From JAHIKV01 sp963733145 (GTDB taxonomy: Bacteria; Planctomycetota; Planctomycetia; Pirellulales; Thermoguttaceae), in assembly GCA_963733145.1 (NCBI GenBank), contig CAVTCJ010000020.1, forward strand, positions 1-64,000: a DNA stretch of 64,000 nucleotides, in the 5' to 3' direction. The notes beneath the pieces are model-generated. The model searched no databases. It saw only the letters and a list, made by a program, of their open reading frames with translations, and was not told the DNA's origin. Shown here piece by piece: positions 56,508 through 64,000 of the stretch. Within the stretch, counting starts at the first letter, position 1. Each line of letters begins with the position of its first letter. The position numbers and the translations under genes were made by a program.

Positions 56508-57929
56508 TTAGATGTCGTAATACCGGGCGATCTCCCAGGGGTGCGGCACTTTCTGCATGTCCGCAATGTCCTTCCGCTTGGTATTGATGAACTTGTCGAG
56601 CAGATGCTCGGGAAAGACGCCCCGGTAAGCGAGATAGCCCCGATCCCGCTTCAAGGCGTCCAGCGCGACCTCGAGGGTCTGGGGAAAGGACTTGATCCGA
56701 TCGAGCTTCTCTTGCGGGAGTTCGTAGAGGTTGGTCTCATAAGGCCCGAAGCCCTCCTTGACCGGATCAATTTTTCGCCGCACGCCGTCCAGCCCGGCCA
56801 TAATCATGGCGGCGTAGGCCAGATACGGGTTGCAGGTGGCGTCGATGGTGCGGAACTCGAACCGCCGCTCTTGCGGGTCTTTGACGTAGCCGGGGATGCG
56901 GATGGCCGCCGAGCGGTTCCCCTCGGCGAAGACGGCCTTCACCGGGGCCTCGAAGCCGGGGATCAACCGCCGGTAGGAGTTCGTCGTGGGATTGGTCAGC
57001 GCCACCAGCGAGCCGGGGTGCGAGAGCAGGCCGGCGATGTAATGCAGGGCCGTCGGGCTGAGGCGGTAGAGCCCCGCCTCGTCGTGGAACACGTTTCGCC
57101 CGTCCTTCAGGAGAAACTGATGGACGTGCATGCCGTTGCCCGCCTCGCCGGGGATCAGCTTGGGAATGAAGGAAATGATTTTGTTGTGCTTGCGGGCGAC
57201 GCGGTGGCAGACGTGCTTGGCCAACGTGGTGGCGTCGGCCATCAACTCGACCGACTGGAACTTGAACTCGATCTCGGCCTGGGAACTGCCGACCTCGTGG
57301 TGATGGTACTTGACCTCCAGCCCGAGCCGCTTCATGGCCGTGCAGATTTCGTTCCGCAAGCCGAAGTGGTGGTCGTTCGGCTGGGAGCGGAAATAGCCGC
57401 GGTTGCTGTAGACGCGGTACAGTTCGGCGCCGCCGGGCGGGCTGGCCAGCTCATCGCTCTCCACGCGGTAGGAGGTCTCGCGGGTGGTCATGGTGCTGTA
57501 GAGATCGTCGAGGATGTAGAACTCGAGTTCCAGCCCGATCTGGACCGCGTCGGCGATGCCCTCCTCGCGGAGCGCGGCCACGGCCTTGCCCACGATGTGC
57601 CGCAGGTCCTGGTTGAAGCTCTCCTCGGTGTCGATGTTCAGGATGTCGCAGAGGAAGTAGAGTATTTTGGCGTCCGGCTCGACCGGGTCGAGAAAGGCGA
57701 AATTGAGGTCCGGCTTGATGAGCATGTCGGAGCGGTCCACGGCCGCGAAGCCCAGGTTCGAGGCGTCGATGCCGATCCCCTCGGAAACGGTTTTCTCGGT
57801 GAAATAGGCGGCGGGAATGGTCACGTTGCGGAACCGGCCGTCGATGTCGGACACGTAAAATGAGATGAACTCGATTCCCTCCGCGGCGGCGAATTTCCGC
57901 ACGTCGGACACGTCTTTGAAACTCAGCAT
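56508..57929 (-). CDS. glnA: Type I glutamine synthetase
   Basis: Makes glutamine from glutamate, ammonia and ATP as a cytoplasmic dodecamer. 473 residues, intact. Seen: the Asp-50-type loop SFYVSDIDGRFRNVTIP, metal-site QIGLELEFYI, GNGMHVHQFL, LVALTNPTTNSYRRLIPGFEAP with VFAEGNRSAAIRIP, and RRFEFRTIDATCNPYLAYAA. NLYELPQEK carries a Tyr at the position adenylylated in enteric GSI-beta enzymes, so similar control is possible. ATG 57929 was chosen because the conserved MLSFKDVSDVRKFA begins there. The longer upstream frame has no conserved sequence. Confidence 0.95.
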   Translation of the reverse strand: MLSFKDVSDVRKFAAAEGIEFISFYVSDIDGRFRNVTIPAAYFTEKTVSEGIGIDASNLGFAAVDRSDMLIKPDLNFAFLDPVEPDAKILYFLCDILNIDTEESFNQDLRHIVGKAVAALREEGIADAVQIGLELEFYILDDLYSTMTTRETSYRVESDELASPPGGAELYRVYSNRGYFRSQPNDHHFGLRNEICTAMKRLGLEVKYHHHEVGSSQAEIEFKFQSVELMADATTLAKHVCHRVARKHNKIISFIPKLIPGEAGNGMHVHQFLLKDGRNVFHDEAGLYRLSPTALHYIAGLLSHPGSLVALTNPTTNSYRRLIPGFEAPVKAVFAEGNRSAAIRIPGYVKDPQERRFEFRTIDATCNPYLAYAAMIMAGLDGVRRKIDPVKEGFGPYETNLYELPQEKLDRIKSFPQTLEVALDALKRDRGYLAYRGVFPEHLLDKFINTKRKDIADMQKVPHPWEIARYYDI

Positions 57930-58095
57930 GATCGGGAAGCCTCGGCTTGGGGTTATGGTCGCTCTGACAATTTCGCTCAGCATAAGGCCGGACCGGGTGG
58001 AATTCAAGCGGTGGGGATTGTTGACGAAAATCGGGGAATTTGGGAGGATGACGGCGTAATTGCCAAGATGAGACAGATAAGACCAATGAAACCTA

Positions 58096-58300
58096 GTAGC
58101 CGTTCACGGGGCGGCAGGGGACTGGTCCATTTTTCGGCGGGAAAACGTAATTTCATCAATAAACCGTGGGCCGAAAACATGGACCTGTCCCCCTCCCGCC
58201 GCCCCAGGGGGACAGTCCCATTTTCGCGGCGGTAAAGCTAATTCGCAGGGCAACGTCTCTCGCGCCGCGAAAATTGGGACAGTCCCCTGTGAACGGTTAC
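58096..58300. repeat. 205-bp nested palindromic element, copy 3 (inverted)
   Basis: Outer arms GTAGCCGTTCAC (58096-58107) and GTGAACGGTTAC (58289-58300). The inner order is reversed relative to copies 1 and 2 (GGGGCGGCAGGGGACTGG first), so the element is inserted in the opposite orientation, between glnA and the fucosidase gene. Confidence 0.9.
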
Positions 58301-58443
58301 GAAACCTATAGGTCCTATCGGTCTCATACGTCCCACCCCCGGAGAGCCTGCCATGCCCAACGGTTTCCTCCCACCCCACGGAGGATACCAAGACCTGCTC
58401 TCTTTTCAGAAGGCCCGAATAATCTACTTCAAGGAGAATCCCC

Positions 58444-59726
58444 ATGCGAACCGTCGGCACGTTTCTGCTTGTGAGCATTTTGACCCTGATCGGCATGCAT
58501 TCTGCTCTTTCCGCGGCCGAGGCGCCGAAAGCGACCCAGGCCCCGCCCGAGGCGCTGGCCAAATGGCGCGGCCTGCGGTTCGGCATGTTCATCCACTGGG
58601 GGCCGGTCAGCCTGAAGGGGACCGAGATCGGCTGGTCGCGCGGCGCGCCGATTCCCATCGAGGAATACGACAACCTCTATAAGAAGTTCAATCCCGTGAA
58701 GTTCGACGCCGACCGGTGGGTCAAGATCGCCAAGGACGCCGGCATGAAGTACATGATCTTCACCACCAAGCACCACGACGGCTTCTGCATGTTCGACACC
58801 AAGCAGACCGACTACAACATCATGCACTCGCCCTTCGGCCGTGACGTGACGGGCGAGTTGGCCCGGGCGTGCCGCAAAGGGGGAATCCGCTTCGGCACAT
58901 ATTACTCGGTCTGCGACTGGCATAATCCGGACTTCACCTACGGCAGTCCCGGCGGCAAGACCCGCAAGCCGCACCCCAACATGGACCGCTACGAACAATA
59001 TCTCACGGCCCAGGTCGAGGAGTTGGTCCACAACTACGGGCCGCTGCTGACCGTCTGGTTCGACGTATCCGCAGGAGTTCGAGCCGGATTCGCGGAGCGC
59101 GCGTCGTGGAGAAACTCCGCGCTCGCTCAGCCGGACATCCTGATCAACAACCGCTCCGGCTCTGCCGAGGCGTCCGATTATGAAACGCCCGAGCAGCAGA
59201 TCGGCAAGATGCAGAAGAAGGCCCTGGGAAACCTGCATGACGATCGGCACGCAATGGTCCTGGAAACCGAACGACAAGCTGAAATCGCTCAAGGAATGTC
59301 TGCAAACGCTGGTCAAGGTGGCCGGCGGCGACGGAAATCTGCTGCTGAACGTCGGCCCCGATGCCCGACGGACGCATCGAGCCGCGTCAGGTCGAGCGGC
59401 TCCACGAAATCGGCCAGTGGCTGAGACGATACGGCGAAAGCATCTACGGCACCCGCGGCGGACCGTTCCCCCGCGGCGACTGGGGCGCCGCCACATCCAG
59501 AGGCGACACCGTCTATCTTCACATTCTCGATCCGAAGATGGACACCGTGAAGCTACCGCCGCTCGAGCGAAAAATCGTCTCCAGCAGCGTTTTGACCGGC
59601 GGTTCGGCCACGGTGAATCAATCCGACGCGGGCGTCGAGGTCTCGGTCCCCAAGACCGACCGGCAGGAGATCGACACGATCGTCGTGTTGCATCTGGACG
59701 GCCCGGCGATCGACGCGCTGCGGTAG
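58444..59726 (+). CDS. Alpha-L-fucosidase (GH29), at least five frameshifts
   Basis: A secreted glycosidase releasing L-fucose. A signal peptide (MRTVGTFLLVSILTLIGMHS ending ALSAAEA) follows AAGGAG (58427-58432). Family motifs: RFGMFIHWGPVS, KYMIFTTKHHDGFCMFDTKQ, TYYSVCDWHNPD and TVWFD, whose Asp is the catalytic nucleophile. Then the frame breaks by +1 at ~59068, ~59088 and ~59123 (pieces PQEFEPD, RGARVVEKLRA and AQPDILINNRSG), again at ~59218 (RPWETCMTIGTQWSW) and ~59360 (LLLNVGP to MPDGRIEPRQVERL). All pieces are in the expected order, so either the gene is newly decayed or the sequence has clustered insertion errors. Confidence 0.85.
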
Positions 59727-59770
59727 AGTTGGGCCGACAGTATAGCCCGCGGCAAAGCCTGAACATTTAG

Positions 59771-61302
59771 TACTACAGCGCTAAGTTGATATTGATTTGT
59801 TTGGATAAAATGGCGAAACTTGTGTCCTGCTGAGTCACGGAGGGCCAGACATGGACGCTAAACTGATTCGTGGGTTGCAACCGATGCTTGCCCGTTTTCT
59901 GAAACGCTTCGACGACTGCTTTGCCCGCAAGGACACACGGGCACATCTGACCGTCTACGTTAATGGGCAGCTTTCCGACTTGCCGCGAAAGAGCGTCGAA
60001 CCGATTGCCCTGGCGTCCGGCGTGCCCGTGCGAACCCTTCAGGAGTTCCTCAGCCAACATCGTTGGCTGGAAGACCTGGCCCGCAACCGCTTGCAGCAAA
60101 TCGTCGCCGAGGATCATTCCCATCCGCATTCCGTGGGCGTCATCGACGAAACCAGCTTCGTCAAACAAGGGAATAAGACGCCCGGCGTGCAACGGCAATA
60201 CTTGGGTACGATCGGCAAGCAGGAAAACGGGATCGTCACGGTGCATTTGGCCTATGCCGCGGACGATTTTCACTGTTTGCTCGATGGCGAGTTGTTCCTG
60301 CCGGAAAGTTGGGCTGGCGATCCCGCGCGTTGCCGCGAGGCGCAGATCCCCGAAGGGATGACCTATCGTCCCAAAACGGAAATCGCCTTGGAGTTGTACG
60401 ACCGCGCGGGCCAACGGCGTGCGGTTTGCCTGGCTGACGTTCGACGAGTGGTATGGCGGAAAACCCGCGTTTTTGCGGGCATTGGACGGCCGGGAGCAGC
60501 GGTTCGTGGCCGAAGTGCCGCGCATCCTGATGGGCTGGATCGTTCCGCCGCGCGTGACGAGTCGGCCCTTTCGCCGCGGCCGCGGCCGCGGCCGCAAGAC
60601 GCCGCGAATCGTCTCCGGCAGTCGTCCGGCAATCAGGGTCGAGAACATGCTCAAGTACGCGCCGGAACTGCAGGACCAAGAGTGGGTGCGGTATCGCGTC
60701 AAGGACGGCCACAAGGGGCCGATCCTTTGGGAGGTCAAACGCGTGCCGTTCTTCCTTCAAGGACCGGATGGCCTGCCCACCGGCCCGTGGCATTTGATGG
60801 TTGCCCGCAGTGTACTTGATCCAGCCGAGATAAAGTTCTTCGTGAGCAATGCGTCGCCGGAAACATCGGCAGGGCCGATCCTTCTGGCGGCCTTCTCGCG
60901 TTGGCGCGTCGAACGCTGCTTCGAGGACGACAAGGGCGAAGTCGGCTTGGCTCATTACGAAGGACGGCGGTATCCGGGCCTCAAGCGGCATTTGATTCTC
61001 AGTTCGATCAGCTACTTGTTTCTGGCCGAGACGAAACAACGCTTGCGGGAAAAAAAATCCCGAGTGGACCGTTTGCCAAGTGCATACGGCGGTGTCGGGG
61101 TTAATTCGCTCGTGGTGGCTCGACGGCCGTGTCTCGTCGCGTCTGTTGCATCGTACGGCGGCGTTGCTCGCAGGCATACAAGATCGCAACGCCCTGGCGC
61201 GTCGTTGCCATATCAAGCGAAAACGTCGAATTCTGCGGAACATGGGCATCAAACTGACCGAAACCCGTGTATGTAAATGGGACTCAAGTTAGCGCTGTAG
61301 TA
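59771..61302 (+). mobile_element. IS701-family insertion sequence with TTAG target duplication
   Basis: Terminal inverted repeats TACTACAGCGCTAAGTTG (59771-59788) and CAAGTTAGCGCTGTAGTA (61285-61302) differ at one position. TTAG is duplicated on both sides (59767-59770 and 61303-61306), fitting the YTAR target preference known for IS701. Length 1,532 bp with one transposase gene. Confidence 0.92.
59851..61292 (+). pseudogene. IS701-family transposase, two frameshifts
   Basis: A DDE transposase of the IS701 group. The N-terminus has LARFLKRFDDCFARKDTRAH and RTLQEFLSQHRWLE. The first catalytic Asp region is VGVIDETSFVKQGNKTPGVQ with RQYLGTIGKQENGIVTVHLA. Later blocks include FAWLTFDEWYGGKPAFLRAL, RWRVERCFEDDKGEVGLAHY (catalytic Glu) and YEGRRYPGLKRHLILSSISY. 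Two +1 shifts (~60410 and ~61040) split it into three frames. The last piece ends at TAG 61290-61292, inside the right terminal repeat. Confidence 0.88.
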
Positions 61303-61380
61303 TTAGCCCCCGGTGAATACACCGGGGGCATGGGGGGATTTCGACCGCTCTGCCCCCCGTGTATTCACGGGGGGCTAAAT
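61303..61380. repeat. Palindrome, TTAGCCCCC family, adjoining the IS701 element
   Basis: TTAGCCCCCGGTGAATACAC at the left pairs with GTGTATTCACGGGGGGCTAA at the right. Its first four bases are the right-hand TTAG target duplication of the IS701 element, so the element inserted at the palindrome's edge. Confidence 0.8.
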
Positions 61381-61393
61381 GAGAGATCCCCCG

Positions 61394-63187
61394 TCACTCC
61401 TCGTCCTCGTGGTGTTCGATCTTCGGATAATAGGTGTCGAAATCGAAGTCCGGGCTGTTGTCCAGGTCGTGGCAGGTGACGCACTGGCTCTTCTTCGATT
61501 CCTCCTTGCTGATGACCACCGCCTTGCGGTATTGCTCCTGTAGCTTTTCATCGCTCCCCTGCTCGGCGTCGTAGTGAAATTGGCCCGGTCCGTGGCAGTC
61601 CTCGCAGCCGGTGTTGATCAGTTGCGGCGTCTTTTTCAAGCTCACGAATCCGCTCTTGTAAGGCAGAAAATACTTGGTCGGATCCCAGCCGACCACGTGG
61701 CAACTGACGCAATCGGGGTCGAAGTTCCGCGGCGGGTCCAGATCGGCCAGCGTCTTGTAGGCCTGGGCGTGCTTGCTGCGCCGCCAGACGTCGTACGATT
61801 CCTCGTGGCACGACTTGCATTTCTCCGAGCCGATGTAACGGCCGTTGGTCTTCGCCAGCGGACTGGGGACCGGGCGAAACCCCAAGCCGTCGAAGCCGAT
61901 GACCTTCAACTGGTCCTGATAAGCGGCCATCAACATCTTCATGTCTTTCGACTGCGGGAAGCGCGAATCGAGCGGCACCCGCTGATAACGCACCTCACCG
62001 CCGCCGTACAATCCCAGCACGATCGCGTCCATCCCCTTCTGACCGACCGTGATCAACGTCGTCTTGGCCCCTTTGATGGTCTCGGGAGTTTTGGGCGGAA
62101 TGGGCGGGCCGTCGGATGTAACCACCACGTTGAATCCGGGAAACTTTCGCCCCAGCGCGATCGATTCATCTTTCGTGGCGTTTGCCAGCAGGACCATATA
62201 ATCGGACTTCTTCTTCAACTCGGGCACGATCTTTTTGAGTGCCTCGGCCGGATCGCGCATCTCGATCTCGTCGTTGTGGATTTCCTTTTGATAGGTCAGG
62301 CCCAGGACGGCGGTGACGCCCAGCCGGACGCCGCCCGCCTCGATCACGCGGCTGGTGGGCGTGATCCCCGAGTCGAAGCCGAACAGCCCGACGTTCGCCG
62401 AAACGAAGGGGCTGGGCTGGCCGTTCACTCCGGCCGCCACGGAGACCACTTCCCCGGCCGGCAAATGCAGATCGCTGACGCCGAAGCCGATGGCGTCGTA
62501 GCCCATCTTGCGCTTGCCCTCGACCATCGTCTGAAACTTCAGCTCGGCCTGGCGTCCGAAGCCGCGGGCGATTCCGCCCACGTCCAGTGCGGCCACCGGC
62601 CAGCCCTTCTTCCGCAGCCCTTCGATAAAAGTGTCGCGGCGGCTCATGCCTCCCTTCATGCGATCCAGGCCGGCGCAGCCGCAGGGCTCGATATAGCCCT
62701 CTTCCATGCCGGTGATGACGATCGCCAGCTTCGGCTTGGTCCAACCGACGAAGATTGGGCCGTTCACCGCGATCGGATCGAAGGGCAGGTCTTTGGGAAG
62801 GACGGTATCCCGCTTCGGCTGCGGCTCTGCTGGCGGCTTCGGCTGCGATGTATCGGGTTGCTTCGTCTTCGTCACAACCGGTTCGAGCGGCGCCGCGGGC
62901 TCCGCCGGCAGCGGGGCCGGCTCTTCGGCCAGCTTGGGAAGCGGCTCGGTGCCCGGCAGCACGGGCGGCTGTTGGAACTCGGCCGCCGGCATTTGCGGGG
63001 CAGCGCTTTGCGGGTCGATCGTGGGTGACTTCGCGGCCGAGACGGGCGGTTTCACGACGCCCGCCTCCTGGGCGGCAGACTTCTCGGCGCCCGGCTTCTC
63101 CGTCGAAGCAGGACAGCCCGCCGCCGCCGTCAGAATCGCGCATAACGCGGCGGCCCCCAGCGCTCGAATTATCCGTTGCATATCCAT
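61394..63187 (-). CDS. Lipoprotein: 5'-nucleotidase/metallophosphatase-like domain plus tetraheme cytochrome c
   Basis: 597 residues, intact. A signal sequence ends in the lipobox LTAAAGC, so it is likely membrane-tethered outside the cytoplasm. A Pro/Glu-rich spacer of ~110 residues precedes a UshA-like region (LAIVITGMEEGYIEPCGCAG, GGMSRRDTFIEGLRKKGW, AALDVGGI, YDAIGFGVSDL). The C-terminal ~170 residues carry four c-type heme motifs: CKSCH, CVSCH, CEDCH and CVTCH. The arrangement resembles cytochrome c554-like multiheme proteins. Substrate unknown; electron transfer is inferred from the hemes. ATG 63187 is preferred, with AGGA upstream. Confidence 0.88.
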   Translation of the reverse strand: MDMQRIIRALGAAALCAILTAAAGCPASTEKPGAEKSAAQEAGVVKPPVSAAKSPTIDPQSAAPQMPAAEFQQPPVLPGTEPLPKLAEEPAPLPAEPAAPLEPVVTKTKQPDTSQPKPPAEPQPKRDTVLPKDLPFDPIAVNGPIFVGWTKPKLAIVITGMEEGYIEPCGCAGLDRMKGGMSRRDTFIEGLRKKGWPVAALDVGGIARGFGRQAELKFQTMVEGKRKMGYDAIGFGVSDLHLPAGEVVSVAAGVNGQPSPFVSANVGLFGFDSGITPTSRVIEAGGVRLGVTAVLGLTYQKEIHNDEIEMRDPAEALKKIVPELKKKSDYMVLLANATKDESIALGRKFPGFNVVVTSDGPPIPPKTPETIKGAKTTLITVGQKGMDAIVLGLYGGGEVRYQRVPLDSRFPQSKDMKMLMAAYQDQLKVIGFDGLGFRPVPSPLAKTNGRYIGSEKCKSCHEESYDVWRRSKHAQAYKTLADLDPPRNFDPDCVSCHVVGWDPTKYFLPYKSGFVSLKKTPQLINTGCEDCHGPGQFHYDAEQGSDEKLQEQYRKAVVISKEESKKSQCVTCHDLDNSPDFDFDTYYPKIEHHEDEE

Positions 63188-63246
63188 CGTCACATCCTGT
63201 GTTGTGTGGCGTTCCGTCCAATTTTTTGATGGAAGGTGGCACAAGT

Positions 63247-63332
63247 GTAGGGTGGGACAAGCGAAGCGCAGTCCCACCAAATCGCGTTCGGCGCTTTCCT
63301 GGTGGGACTGCGCTTCGCTTGTCCCACCCTAC
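63247..63332. repeat. Palindrome, GTAGGGTGGG family
   Basis: GTAGGGTGGGACAAGCGAAG onward (63247-63279) pairs almost perfectly with GGTGGGACTGCGCTTCGCTT, ending at 63332, around a ~20-bp loop. It has the same core as 7803-7896. Confidence 0.85.
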
Positions 63333-63353
63333 CTCATATTCCCGCGCAATATT

Positions 63354-64000
63354 CTATTTGTCGATGGCCATTTTCACCAGGATTCGCAGCTTGGGCACCT
63401 GGGGATGGGTGGTCTCCAAAACGATCTCGCCGTACTTGCCCAGGTCGGTGCCGAGACAATTGACGACCGGACTGTCGGGCGGAATATCGATCAGCAAGGG
63501 CGTCTGGGCGACCTTTCCATCGTTGATTTCCCTGCGTTTTCCCAAAGTCACTTTCATGGAACTGGGGAAGACGTCTACCGGCTTGAACGCAACCTCGCGG
63601 CTATGCGGTCCGCGGACGGACAGCCACAACTGCCGCTTGGCCCCCTCGCTGCTGGAAACGGCGCCGATGGTGAGCACGCCCTTGTCGGCGTCCCAGCCGG
63701 GACCGACGATGTCGATCTCGCTGCCCACGACGCCCTCGATCGGCAGCACCATGGTCGGCTCCGACGCGAGACTGGTGCGAAAGGTCAGCTTCTGCCGAAA
63801 CGGTCCCTGGGCCATTCCCGGCTTGATCGTAATCGTGGCCAGGTGGCCGCTTTTGGCCTCCGGCCAGCGCTTCAACTCCTCGGGCTTTAGCAGCCGCAGC
63901 GCGACATCAAAGAACTTTTCCGTGGCCTGGTCCGACCACTCGTGCGACAAAATCTCGAACTTCTGGTCGAGGTAGCAAAGCAGCCAGGCCTCGGCTGTCG
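63354..64000 (-). CDS. Secreted protein with DUF1573-like C-terminus, N-terminus outside the window
   Basis: The frame is open to the right edge (reading AEAWLLCYLDQKFEILSHEW onward) and stops at 63354, leaving at least 215 residues. It consists of two or more beta-sandwich-like stretches. The last, DLGKYGEIVLETTHPQVPKL, resembles the closing part of DUF1573/ASPM-type Ig-like domains found in planctomycete secreted proteins. An internal TTG at 63948-63950 is unlikely to be the true start, since the coding frame continues upstream. It is on the same strand as the multiheme lipoprotein gene and upstream of it, separated by a palindrome. Confidence 0.6.
   Translation of the reverse strand, partial: TAEAWLLCYLDQKFEILSHEWSDQATEKFFDVALRLLKPEELKRWPEAKSGHLATITIKPGMAQGPFRQKLTFRTSLASEPTMVLPIEGVVGSEIDIVGPGWDADKGVLTIGAVSSSEGAKRQLWLSVRGPHSREVAFKPVDVFPSSMKVTLGKRREINDGKVAQTPLLIDIPPDSPVVNCLGTDLGKYGEIVLETTHPQVPKLRILVKMAIDK

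Overview
The window looks like a chromosome segment of a GC-rich planctomycete, probably of the Pirellulales type. Three things suggest this. First, a roughly 7,800-residue secreted mosaic protein carries the planctomycete N-terminal motif of the LExxExRxLLS type (here LEQFEERTLLS). Second, there are adjacent divergent Hsp70s, lipoprotein cytochromes and carboxypeptidase-regulatory-like secreted proteins. Third, there is a very high load of dispersed palindromic repeats and insertion sequences. No rRNA, tRNA or CRISPR array was seen.

Layout. 1-2.6 kb: end of a TIM-barrel hydrolase-like gene, then an ISKra4-type element that landed inside a palindromic repeat. 2.6-6.1 kb (minus strand): two Hsp70 genes, the upstream one tail-anchored. 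6.2-8.2 kb: a decayed IS110-type element and palindromes. 8.2-11.4 kb: a Uma2-family gene and a secreted CarboxypepD-like gene broken by an IS30 fragment. 11.4-12.7 kb: rlmN with palindromic repeats translated inside it. 12.8-14.6 kb: a HicB-like gene and three overlapping genes of unknown function with lower GC. 14.6-17.3 kb: ftsK with a long acidic C-terminal tail. 18-18.9 kb: a sugar-type binding lipoprotein. 19.5-42.8 kb: the giant surface protein, with propellers, PPC, GEVED, SdrD-like, Ig-like and cadherin-like modules, an IdeS-like domain and three HExxH metalloprotease motifs. 43-49.7 kb: transposase remnant, alaS, a ParD/DUF2442 pair, ribBA and an LptF/G permease. 50-54 kb: a Tyr-rich secreted protein, a GGDEF enzyme with a small membrane protein upstream, and a MacB-type permease with a LolD-type ATPase. 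54.9-59.7 kb: a HEAT-like secreted protein, glnA and a GH29 fucosidase. 59.8-61.3 kb: an IS701 element with TTAG target duplications. 61.4-64 kb: a lipoprotein joining a phosphoesterase-like part to a tetraheme cytochrome, then a partial gene.

Two features run through the whole window. (i) Intergenic DNA is filled with nested palindromes of at least eight sequence families, some present in several copies. Three of them sit in frame inside rlmN and are translated. (ii) Many reading frames, including essential alaS, are broken by single-base shifts, and most of these are +1. Conserved protein sequence continues perfectly across each break, so assembly or sequencing indels are the simplest explanation, although other genes of 1-2 kb are clean. 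Gene calls below therefore span the shifts. All family names come from motif recognition by eye.
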